Shown: in pieces, positions 1 to 9,969 of the stretch | Layout: every line of letters begins with the position of its first letter | Numbering within the stretch: the stretch's first letter is position 1 | Assembly: GCA_005784505.1 (NCBI GenBank) | Contig: VCAZ01000021.1 | Location: forward strand, 3,661,308-3,725,307 | Direction of reading: 5' to 3' | DNA from: Bagarius yarrelli | Lineage: Eukaryota; Chordata; Actinopteri; Siluriformes; Sisoridae | DNA: 64,000 nucleotides | The notes under the pieces: model-generated | Seen by the model: the letters and a program-made list of their open reading frames with translations, nothing else | Database searches by the model: none | What the model was told of the DNA's origin: nothing | Program-made: the position numbers and the translations under genes

Positions 1-1510
1 GAACTTTTTTTACTCAATATAATTTAAAAGCCTGTTCACGTTCCACCATTCTTTCGGTGGGAGCATGGGTGAAATCTTTGTATTGTACAGCACTCAAAAA
101 GAACAAAGTTAAACATGTATCAATCAATTGGTAGCGCTCAATATGGAAAAAATTTATCAACATCGCCCAGCCCTAGGTCCACTGTTTATTTCGATGCTGA
201 TAAATAGAACTGAAATGATTATCGACAATAAAAAAAAATTTAAAGGCCTGTAATAGGGCAGTTAACTAAAGTTAAAAGTGTCAGTGTCACTATGGTGTCA
301 GTGTCACGTTCAGTTAGCATTCTTACCTTAACTTTATCTTAGAAATTAGATCTTTAGTCCATCTAGAGCTAGCTGATGTTAAATCTTATTATTAGTGAAT
401 AACTAAATATGCAAATACAAAAATAAACTACAAAAAGATATAAATAATAGGAATATAAATACTTGACACTTTCAGTCCAGTGAAGCTGATCTTTTGTAAC
501 AGGTGAAAAGATGTTCTTGTTTTATTCAGGGTTTATCAATCAGATAAAATAATTGTTTGTTGCAGCCCGACTAGAAAATTAGGTTAGGTCTGCCATGCCG
601 GCTACTGAATAGTTGTGTGGGTTTTAGTACAATAACTGTTTTTTTTGTATTGGTTGCTCTAAAAACATTTAAATAATGCTGGCCTTGCTTTATAGCTACA
701 GCTATGACGCCTAAACTCTGTGCACACACACTCTCTACCCTAACCCTAGCCATGACAGTTAGTTAACAATGTTGAAACCAAAATTTTTAGTCCCCCATGA
801 TTTCCTGATGTCATGATCGCAACTATAACGACAAATTCAACCAATCCCTGTGCACGTGCATTTCATTCAATCACTGTGACAATCAGATGTAGACGCTAAT
901 ATTTCCTATTACCAACAAAAATTACAGTAAGAAAGCTAAGGAAATCAATGTTCTTTACAAAAGCGAATTCAAACTGTTTAACACTGTGTGCACTGTTACT
1001 TCCCTCAATTTTATTGCATCACAGCTGCTGTGAAATCACAAATTTTAACCCGCAACAATCAAGAACAGCGCTGTGAAATCCTGGGTACGCTGTCTAGTAA
1101 GGGAACAAGTAGTGGCTTATACTACCTGACTTTTAACCACATGTGCAATAATAAATAAATAAGCTCATAATTAGAAATAATATTATTGTATTTAATCTCA
1201 CGCACCTACTTGCACAGGAAGCTTGAAATTACCAATTTTGCGGAACAACGGTGCATTCTTAAAGTCAGTTGATGCAAAGTGCAAGGGAGAAAAATGCAAC
1301 AGATTCTGTTGCACTAGGTCACGTCTACTAGCGACTCAGTCTGCACCAAGATGAAATAGAAGATCTGTTTGCACCGCAGCATGATCCTGGTGTCCTTAGA
1401 GCAGGCTGCAGTAATACCCAAACCTCCTTAGAGAGCAAACATGCTTAGCAGATGTAATAAATATGTTTCAGCGTTTCCTCAGCCACACCTCTTGAAGCCG
1501 GTCCATCGAC

Positions 1511-1533
1511 CTGTCTGTCTGTCTGTCTGTCTG
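1511..1533. repeat. (TGTC)n microsatellite
   Basis: About five to six copies of a TGTC tetranucleotide in ppp3ca intron 1. No coding role is visible. Confidence 0.85.
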
Positions 1534-2939
1534 CGTTTTCTTCTGGATTCTTTCACAGATTCTGACAAAACGCAATATCACAAAAATAGGATCATTTTAA
1601 GCTACGACTGACAATTCCAGCCCGGATAGACAGAAGAATAGTCTCTAAAGTGAGCGCTCTCACATCAGTTCAGAGCTTTTTAAAACCATTGCTTGGTATA
1701 AAGGAGGAAATGGAATTGGTGGCAGGCGAATGACTTAACGAATGACTGCCAATAGAGAAACGGATTTATAAACAGCGAGGATATGGTAAAGGCGGCTAGC
1801 AGATGCACCAGAGACAGACAGGACATGATGTTAAATAATAAACAAATAGGAGGCTTCTCAGGCAGCTGAATAAACAATCTAGTATTCCACCACCAGTTAC
1901 ACTGCATTTTTTTGTGAATTTGTACGTTAAAGCCACACCTTTCTGCTTGAATCCAAAAAATCATTCTAGGCATTGGTGAGTCAGTGCTATATTATGAGAA
2001 TGTCTATACAGAAATAATCAGAGGGATGTTTGGTACTATATTTTACAATTCCCTTTTATTTTAGTAGTAATATTTCTATTCAGCAGAAGAAAAGAAAAAA
2101 CTAAATGGAATCGATTTTTCTATACATCACTGCAGGAGCTCATTATCTTAAACCACCAGCTAATGAAGTGAGTAAGGAAGCAACGTTTCCTAGCTTCCTG
2201 TCCTCCATCCCCACACTTTTAAAATCCCATTCAACCTTTAGCAAAGCACTCCAGGCCACTGCATCCATTCCTTGTGCCATCGTGAAATATTTATAACGCA
2301 GGGGCCTTCCGAAGGCACTCCGAGCCCTTTCGCTCGCATCCTTTGGTCGACAAGAGGAAATTGGACCGAGACGCAGTCGAATGAAAGTGTGAGGGTTATC
2401 GGCTGGCGGAAGCCTTTCTTATAAGAGCAATCAATTCATATCAGGGTGCACTTCTACGAGCATGCATATCCAACGGATGGATCGCAGCAGTATTCTGAAG
2501 TGCTTGCTGCAAGGAAGGCGACTTATTGGTATTTAACTTGGTGAAAAGAGAGAGAGAGAAAGAAAGAGAGCAAACGATCACGGGGTAGTTCTTTAGTGAT
2601 GCAACCTGTAAGGTTCAGGGTGCTTCAACATGCAAATGTTCCAGTTCTAGTTAAAGACTACAGAATTCAGGGATGAATTTTAGACGGTTGGCGTATCACC
2701 AGGCGTTGTTTATGTACGAGTCAGCTTTTAAGTGCAGCGGCATTTCTAGTGAAACGATAGAGCGCATTCTGGTTTGGTTGTTTTTCCAACACCAGTGCTG
2801 TTACTTTTTCACTCAAAATATCACCATGGAAACCTCATTCTTTTAAATGTGAGCTCTTTATTAGTGCAAACAGCGAATTGTGTGTTCGTGCAAACAGCGA
2901 GTCATTGTTTTTTTTTTTTATAAAACCGCATGCTGGGTG

Positions 2940-2943
<4 letters not shown>

Positions 2944-2972
<29 letters not shown>

Positions 2973-2988
2973 AAAAGAAAAAAAAAAT
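2944..2988. repeat. poly-A tract
   Basis: A run of about 28 adenines followed by a degenerate A-rich tail. It could be the relic tail of a retroposed sequence, but no body of an element is recognisable beside it. Confidence 0.8.
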
Positions 2989-4094
2989 GAAATGTTTATC
3001 AAGGGAGGGCATCAATTACCAGGATAGATAGGAAGAACTCTTCGGATTGTCTCACAGACACTGTAATCATTATAACATTAACCCACCGACATTTGCAGTG
3101 ATTTTACTGTCGTTGTCAATTAGTAGATTCGAGCAGGTCCTGCTTCAGGTCTTGGGAAGAGATAGAGAATTCTGGGGAGTTGTTAGTGAGCAGAAATCTG
3201 AGGATAAATATCATTTTTGGTCACATTTACACTATTTTAAAACCATTACAGTAGAAAGAATAATAAAAGTGTGTGATAGACACACACTAGAGGAAGTGAG
3301 ATAGAGTAAGATATTTAAAGAAAAACGACGAAGATCCAAACCAACTAGTCAAAACATTGAAAATTGTATAGTTTGGAATGAAATAGCAATGAGTCGTTTG
3401 GAAGCCGAAAGAGTCGACTCAGTGAGTGAGTGGAACCTCATCGATACAATGGTGCAGAGTCAGAAACGGTCTTGAATATACATATCATTCTGTAATTATA
3501 ACACTTCTCTGGAAAGAGATTAAATAAGAAAAAGGTTTCCAAACAACACCAGACACGAGAGAAAGAGAGAGAGAGAGGGAGAGAGGGAGTTAGCATTAGT
3601 TTAAAAACTGAAATGGCAATCCGCGTTATCATAGCAGAAGCCAGCTATTGAGCAACACCTGGGTGGACTGACTTCACACTTCAGCGCGCTCTTTGCTAAA
3701 ACGGCGCTTATAACGTCGTATAGCGCAAAGTAAACACACGCCGATATTCCCTACCTACATGTCGTGACAATATGACGCTACTGACAAGAAGACACAAATA
3801 CACAGACATAAATGTTGAGCGAATGAGACGTGCTGCTAACTCGCTAATAACTACCTTTACTTCCTACTTTCACCACTCCGGCCGGCTAACACCCATTTTT
3901 GCTCCAAAGCAGGCAACTGGTCTGTTTGGTGTGGACATTTTTTTTAAAAACACAAACATATTATATGTTTATTATTATCTCTATATAATATTATGTTATC
4001 TGTGTGTGTTTTTAATATGTGTTGTGCCTTTAAATGTCCAGAGTATATAGCACAACATCCAGTGCTATTTTAACATGCTGCGCTTTATACTCAC

Positions 4095-4155
4095 ATTTAA
4101 TAACTCTATCCGTCGTAGACAACTTCGGCTCATCATTCGGTTTGTTTTCAGACAT
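4095..4155 (-). CDS. ppp3ca: calcineurin A alpha, first coding exon
   Basis: Calcineurin A is the catalytic subunit of the Ca2+/calmodulin-dependent Ser/Thr phosphatase that dephosphorylates NFAT and other substrates in the cytosol. Read on the minus strand from the ATG at 4155, this exon gives 20 codons plus one base. Residues 9-18 read EPKLSTTDRV and the exon ends with IK; the mammalian alpha subunit starts MSEPKAIDPKLSTTDRVVK (family knowledge). The start has a purine at -3, and the exon ends at a consensus donor GTGAGT at 4094-4089, so the next codon is split in phase 1, as expected before the conserved VPFPP segment. Overlapping longer frames on both strands are shadows. The catalytic exons lie to the left, outside the window. 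The gamma isoform also shares LSTTDRVIK, but the MSE start and EPKLSTTDR favour alpha. Synteny with bank1 supports the call. Confidence 0.85.
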
Positions 4156-4340
4156 TTCCAGTCAAATGTGTGGCGCTCGGCTGTCTTCCTCTCTTTTTTT
4201 TTCTTCTTCTGTAGTCCTCGCTCAACAGCTCTTCCCCAAAAACGGGAGACTGCAGTGATATCGCTCGCTCCGACCACTCGCCAGAAATACTTGCAACAGG
4301 GTAACAAATTTCAGCGCCGTTACTGTAGCGCCGTCTGATT
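4156..4340 (-). other. ppp3ca: putative ppp3ca 5' untranslated region
   Basis: This segment sits between the ppp3ca start codon and the CCAAT-bearing promoter. It is relatively rich in CpG and has a purine-rich run (minus strand) near 4190-4210. The transcription start is not visible, so the upper boundary is a guess. Confidence 0.45.
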
Positions 4341-4520
4341 TACAGCTCTACTGTAGCCAGTCTCTCGCCCCCCTTTTCCTTCGCGATCAGTGCAACCAAA
4401 CTGCCATCGCCGGACACGCCCTCGACTAGTGAAGCGCTTGGGATTGGCCAAAAAACGCCTCCCGCGCTACAAGTATGCTCGTTGATTGGTTCTGCGCGAC
4501 GTCAATCTCTTTCTCAAGCA
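4340..4520 (-). promoter_or_regulatory. ppp3ca: putative TATA-less CCAAT promoter of ppp3ca
   Basis: Two CCAAT boxes lie on the minus strand (complements of ATTGG at 4443-4447 and 4485-4489). A CRE-like TTGACGTCG is on the minus strand around 4497-4505. The segment is CpG-rich, unlike the surrounding DNA, and no TATA box is seen. Order and orientation fit minus-strand transcription into the ppp3ca exon about 200-300 bases downstream. A bidirectional activity is possible, but no plus-strand exon was recognised nearby. Confidence 0.55.
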
Positions 4521-4586
4521 CAATTTAGGGGAAAGCTGAGTGTGATTACGCGGTAGTTCAGCGCGGCACGATTTCAGTATTTTGCT

Positions 4587-4712
<126 letters not shown>

Positions 4713-5347
4713 TGGTAGTGCCGCAATATTATGCCATGTCATGGGACTTATTTCTTTTTTCATGCAAACTTGCATATTGTATATATTTTGCTAATAAGAT
4801 GGCAGTGATGTTCTAACTCATTATTTTATTAACAAATTATTATTTATTTAGATATACAATTAAATCTTATATAGTATATAAAGCCTATTACTTAGATATT
4901 TTCAATTCAATTCAGTTTTATTTGTATAGCGCTTTTCACAATGATGATTGTCACAAAGCAGCTTTACAATTGAAGAAATTATAAAACAGAATTAAACATA
5001 AATCAGTTTGTCCCTGATGAGCAAGCCGGGGGCGACGGTGGCAAGGAAAAACTCCCTAAGATGGGATAGGAAGAAACCTTGAGAGGAACCAGACTCAGCA
5101 GGGAACCCATCCTCATTTGGGTGAAAACAGGTAGCAGGGATCATGAGGTTACATCGTGTGTGTGTAAACAAACTATAATCATCATTAGTCCTTAGAGCAG
5201 CCGAAACGTCTTTATGGCGAAGTGGGTCGTCCTAGATCGCCCGGTGATGCATCATCCGCTGGGCAGGTCACAGGGAAGGGACCCACAGGACGGGCCGGTG
5301 GTGGGGTCTGGATCACCGGCAGCTCCGTTGTGGCGTATGTAGCTCAA

Positions 5348-5348
5348 C

Positions 5349-5396
<48 letters not shown>
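5348..5396. repeat. (AG)n microsatellite inside LINE 3' UTR
   Basis: An interrupted AG tract within the LINE tail. The second copy of the tail has a shorter AG tract at the same relative place (27947-27980), so the microsatellite belongs to the element. Confidence 0.9.
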
Positions 5397-5690
5397 TGAA
5401 AGGAAGTCAAAAAGAAGGAAAACAGTTAAGTGACAATGTAATCACACGGTTTGGATTGATAAGTGAAAAATGTAGAGTGCAAGGATGGACTCCGGCAAGA
5501 CTAACTAGGTCAGCATAACTAAAAGGAGAACCAGAGGGAAACACAGACATGAGGGCTCCCTGATATGTTAAGCAACCGGCCGCTCTCATCATCAACACCG
5601 TGATCAATAAGAGAGGGGAAGACAGCATCTCAACATACCAGATCACCTTAATACTCAACACCCATGAGTCCCCCGGATCTGCTCCTTTAT

Positions 5691-7590
5691 CTAAGGGGAA
5701 TCAATACAAAAGGCTTGATTAAATAAATATGTTTTTAACCTGGACTTAAACACTGAGACTGTGTCTGATTCCCGAACATACATAGGGAGGTTATTCCATA
5801 GCATAGGGGCCCTGTAGGAAAAGGCTCTGCCCCCTGCTGTAGTTTTTAATAATACGCGGTACTGACAGGCAGCCTGCATCCTTTGATCGAAGTAGGCGTG
5901 GCGGAACGTAAGACACTAGAAGTCCGCTTAAGTACTGCGGCGCGAGACCATTTAGAGCTTTATAGGTTAAAAGTAGTATTTTAAAATCAATGCGGTGTCT
6001 CACTGGGAGCCAATGCAGTGCGGATAGGACCGGCGTGATGTGCTCGTATCTTTTAGTTCTAGTGAGGACTCTCGCTGCTGCGTTCTGGACTAGCTGAAGT
6101 TTATTAATGCACCTAGTTGAACATCCAGACAGTAAAGCGTTACAGTAGTCCAGCCTGGATGTGATAAACGCATGAACTAATTTTTCAGCATCAGTAAGCG
6201 ACAAGATATTTCTTATTTTAGCGATATTTCTGAGATGATAAAACGCTATCCTGCTAATATTATCGACATGGGCTTCAAATGAGAGATTGGAGTCTAAAAT
6301 CACACCCAGATCTTTTACTGTTGCACTTGGTGAAACAGAAAGACTGTCTAGGGTTAAGGTGTGATCAGGAAGCTTACTTTTAGCTACCTGTGGTCCTAGA
6401 ACCAGAACCTCCGTCTTGTCAGCGTTAAGCAAGAGGAAATTACATAACATCCAATCTCTTACTTCCTTCACACATTGCTCAATTTTATTAAACTGGCCTT
6501 TCGCATCAGGCCTTGATGAGACGTATAACTGTGTGTCATCAGCGTAACAGTGGAAACTAATATCATGCTTACGGATTATGTTTCCCAGAGGCAGCATGTA
6601 AAGAGAGAAAAGAAGTGGGCCTAAAACCGAGCCCTGTGGAACACCATACTTTACACGGGAGCACGCAGAATAATCACCATTTAAATCTACAAACTGGTAA
6701 CGATCGGTTAAATAGGACCTGAGCCACGCAAGAGCTGTTCCTTTAATTCCTACTAATTTTTCTAATCTGCGGAGAAGAATATCGTGATCTATAGTGTCGA
6801 AGGCCGCACTAAGGTCAAGTAATATAAGCAATGAGACACAACCTTGGTCGGATGCCAGTAAGAGGTCATTAGCTACTTTGACCAGTGCTGTCTCTGTGCT
6901 GTGGTGAGGCCTGAATCCTGATTGATAAAGTTCATGTATGTTATTTCTTTGTAAGTATGAGCACAGTTGTTGCGCAACTACCTTCTCTAGAATTTTAGAG
7001 ACAAACGGAAGGTTAGATATCGGTCTATAGTTTGACAGTTCATTTTGGTCAAGGTCAGGTTTCTTAATTAAAGGTTTAATCACTGCTAATTTAAAAGATT
7101 TAGGAACATACCCACTGCTGAGAGAAGAGTTAACTATTTTCAACAGGGGTTCTGATACTGCCGGTACAATTTGTTTAAGAAAGTGTGTTGGTATCGGATC
7201 TAACACACAAGTTGACGGTTTTGTGGAAGAGATGAGCGTGATTAAGTTTTTCTCTTCCAGAGGAGTAAAATTTTCTAAGTTCTGATCTGATGCGGTTAGT
7301 TGATCATCAGAATCATTCGAAAGGTCTGGTTTTAAAACGTTAATTTTCTGCCTAATGTTTGCAATTTTATTATCAAAGAAGTTCATGAAATCCTCACTGC
7401 TGCACGCAGTTATGGTGCAGGTTTCTGAGGATGTCTTATTCCTAGTTAATTTTGCGACGGTATCGAATAGAAATCTAGGATTATTTTTATTATCTTCAAT
7501 AAGGTTAGAAAGATACGTTGATCTAGTTACACTAAGAGCTTTTTTATAAGCTCGAATTCCCTCTTTCCATGCTGCCTGGAAAACCAGCAA
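5691..7590 (-). pseudogene. LINE reverse transcriptase, truncated and frameshifted
   Basis: The long frame 7590..5791 encodes a reverse transcriptase: the NYRPISNLPFVSKILEK block, the LLDLSAAFDTIDHDIL block, the GVPQGSVLGPLLF block and the catalytic YADD box (in HCYADDTQLY) occur in order. A C-terminal region with a DYCNALLSG block follows. The frame then shifts near 5850, and the family's usual C-terminus (AGGRAFSYRAP, LWNNLP, FKSRLKTYLF) continues in another frame to 5691. Upstream of 7590, a further APWYNEHTRSLK-like segment is readable to about 7670 in a different frame. There is no endonuclease. The copy cannot make an intact protein. Confidence 0.9.
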
Positions 7591-7679
7591 TCTAGTTTTT
7601 ACGTCATTTACGTTCTAGTTTACGGTCGCTCTGTTTTAAAGAGCGCGTGTGTTCATTATACCATGGAGCTGGAAACAAT

Positions 7680-7885
7680 TAAATAAATATACAGGACATT
7701 CTAACAATAGATACATAATTCTGACTAAAAAATCAACTTTGACATTACATTTCTTAATATCCTCAGTGAACAAGCCTGATGCAACAGTACCAAGGAAGAA
7801 TTTGCTAAGTGATATGAAGAAGAAACTGTGGAAGAAACCAGACTCAATGAGAAACCCCTCCTTATTCGGGTGACACGGGAGTGTC
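7680..7885 (-). mobile_element. old, diverged LINE 3'-end fragment
   Basis: The segment around 7768-7880 aligns by eye with the LINE 3' untranslated region at about 5017-5130: GAACAAGCC, GAAGAAACTGTGGAAGAAACCAGACTCA and CATTCGGGTG-like blocks occur in the same order with many substitutions. It is in the same orientation as the younger LINE that abuts it, so the younger copy may have inserted next to or into an older relative. Confidence 0.6.
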
Positions 7886-9335
7886 TGTTTATACAGTAGA
7901 TAATAATCTTTTTGCAAACATATATTTCCAAAAACCGAACTTTTTGCGACCAGGAGCTTTTAAGCAACTTATAAATTAGTGACGTTTTTAAGTTCATTAC
8001 AGTATTACCACTGATTTATTTCTGCCCAGTCTATCAACTGTAAAATGATGGAAACCTGAGCACAAGATTGTCAATGGTAACATCAGCTTGAAGTAACAGC
8101 TTGGTCATCTACGTTTGTCAACTAAAAGCAGCACTGAGCACCTTCCAGTGAATCAGGAAGGTCCAAAGATGTGGGCAAGATCACTGGCAGCCCCACATCA
8201 TGTATACAGTAAGATACAGTATACACCATAGCCTGCAGTAAAATAAAATAAACAGTATTGACATACAAAATGTGCAGACACACCAACAGATCAGTGTTCC
8301 TTACATTTTCTAGCCTAGAGAGTAGATTCATACAGCCTACCAGAGTCAGGGATTTTAAGCTATGTCACACAGCTAATGGGTTGTGGTATTATGAAATGGC
8401 CAGTTAGTGTTGCTATTACTGGTTGCCATAGCAATAAAACTCATCAGTGGGTGGCACAACTGGCATTCTACTTGGCAACACATCATTTTTTTGCTGCTTG
8501 AATTGAACATTAAAGTTGCTGTGCTAATTTACCCTGTAGTAAACAAACTGAAAGGTTTTTGTCACCTCATTAGAAATGTTCACATGTGTACCCCAATGTA
8601 TGCTGTCACTCAACGCTGGCAGAGAAAGCATGGATTCAAATTTCTTTGTCACTAAGAGTTTTTTGTTCTATGTGTAAACGTAAAATCTGTCACGTTTAAA
8701 AAAAACATTACAAGAAGACAATAAAAGTTCTCTACTTTTCGTCACCCCTTGCAAGTTGTATCCTATATTGGCCATTTAAAGTGTATAGCATGTCACAAAG
8801 AAGAGAATAGTTCACTTGACTAAACTATGCAGAGACTATTTGTAAAAATGCACCTTAATAGCAAGAAGGAGGATCATGTGCATAAAAAGCAGACAATTTG
8901 CTCACCCCCCTGGGTACAGCACATAGAGAACTGGGTTTCATTTTACCATCCGGTGTTCTTAAAGTTTTATAGTCTCTAGTCTATCAACTCTCGATTTTAC
9001 TGAGGCTGTGAAGCTGTCCGAAAGAAGAATGAGATCGAAATTACACGGTTCATAACGAAGACATGTAGTGTTCAGTCCCTGTTTCTCTGATGATATACAC
9101 AAGTGGGTGTGGATAAAATGAGGGGTCTGACCTTTAAACTCTTTAATCTCTCACTCTAAATGTAATATAAATGGAAATTCAGAAGACATAATGGTCTAGA
9201 AATAATCATAGGAATTGTTAATATAATATTTATTAGTTCAGTTTGAGATTTGGAAGATTTAAATCTTTTTTTTTTTCAAGCATATGAAAGCATATCCGAT
9301 GTTGGCTTTTATAATTATAAAGGTATTGTATAGTA
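7886..9335. other. intergenic DNA, nothing recognised
   Basis: AT-rich unique-looking sequence between the LINE and the 9.34-kb inverted repeat. Short open frames here have no recognisable motifs, and no splice-flanked coding segment stood out. Confidence 0.5.
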
Positions 9336-9338
9336 AGA

Positions 9339-9445
9339 TTTAATGTTCGTCTTTTAGTGACTGTGATGTCATTACGAATGTTAATAGCTTGTTGTGATCG
9401 CAACAATCGTAATGACATCACAGTCACTAAAAGACGAACATTAAA
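9339..9445. repeat. perfect 39-bp inverted repeat (hairpin)
   Basis: Bases 9339-9377 and 9407-9445 are exact reverse complements over 39 positions, separated by a 29-base spacer that is itself partly palindromic (TTGTTGTGATCGCAACAA). No coding potential is visible. No terminal duplications typical of a known transposon were found. Confidence 0.95.
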
Positions 9446-9467
9446 TGTTAAAACATAAAACATTACA

Positions 9468-9496
9468 TGTCTATACATCTTTACAATGTATAGACA
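9468..9496. repeat. 11-bp hairpin next to the 39-bp inverted repeat
   Basis: TGTCTATACAT (9468-9478) and ATGTATAGACA (9486-9496) are exact reverse complements with a 7-base loop. Confidence 0.9.
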
Positions 9497-9519
9497 AATG
9501 AATAATAACACCTGACCAT

Positions 9520-9965
9520 TACGTTTATATGTGGTTTTTTGAACATGCTATTCCAGATTATGTCTCATCTTTACTACAGACTTTTGGAAATGATCTTCAC
9601 TAGATGTTGTATCGTGGCTGTGGGGATTTGCTTAATCACAGACAATAGCATGAGTGAGTTCAGACACTGGTGTTAGTTAAGGCGTTCTGGGATTTAGTCA
9701 GCATCCCAGCTTAAGCCAAAGGTGTCAAGATCTAAGGTCCACTCCAATTATGCAAACACACCATGTTTATATAAGGCTCAGGGGGTTTGTGCACAGGGGC
9801 ATTGTCATGCTAGAACACTGCTTAGGCCTCTTAGTTCCTGTGAAGAAATAATGTACTGCAACAATACACAAGAACATTCTAGACAACAGCGTGCTTCCAA
9901 CTTTGTGGTAATATTTTTCAACAAATTTTGTCTATACACTATAGTGAACCTTGGACACTTGTACT
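9520..9965 (+). mobile_element. decayed Tc1-like MITE relic
   Basis: The left part (CCTGACCATTACGTTTATATG, then GAACATGCTATTCCAGATTATG) and the right part (GCACAGGGGCATTGTCATGCTAGAACA, AAGACATTCTAGACAA-like, CCAACTTTGTGG) match the repeat at 52050-52560 in block order. The ends resemble the terminal repeats of the elements at 30287-30797 and 63270-63770. It is internally degraded and non-coding. Confidence 0.55.
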
Positions 9966-9969
9966 AACA

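Larger units (their letters stand above)
1..4088 (-). other. ppp3ca: ppp3ca intron 1, 5' portion (noncoding)
   Basis: This stretch lies downstream, on the minus strand, of the ppp3ca exon 1 donor, so it is the beginning of intron 1; the next exon is outside the window. I translated the longer open frames and recognised none. It holds a short TGTC tract near 1511-1533, a poly-A run near 2944-2988 and GA-rich stretches near 2550 and 3560. The part around 2290-2520 is richer in CpG than its surroundings, but I could not assign an exon or promoter to it. That the stretch is intron is inferred from the exon call. Confidence 0.6.
4901..7670 (-). mobile_element. 5'-truncated L2/Jockey-type LINE
   Basis: A non-LTR retrotransposon lies on the minus strand. 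It contains a reverse transcriptase coding region (about 5691-7670) and a 3' untranslated region (about 4901-5690) that includes a GA microsatellite. The 3' end begins in plus orientation with TTCAATTCAATTCAG. The same 3' segment recurs at 27495-28110 and, much decayed, near 7680-7885, which shows it is the tail of a repeat family. The coding region starts just after where the endonuclease domain would be, so the copy is 5'-truncated. Assignment to L2 rather than a related CR1/Rex clade rests on recalled C-terminal motifs and is not certain. Confidence 0.85.

Noticed and set aside
4065..4338. Longer frames on both strands across the ppp3ca exon region
   Set aside because: They have no recognisable product; the calcineurin reading lies in another minus-strand frame and is supported by a start context and donor.
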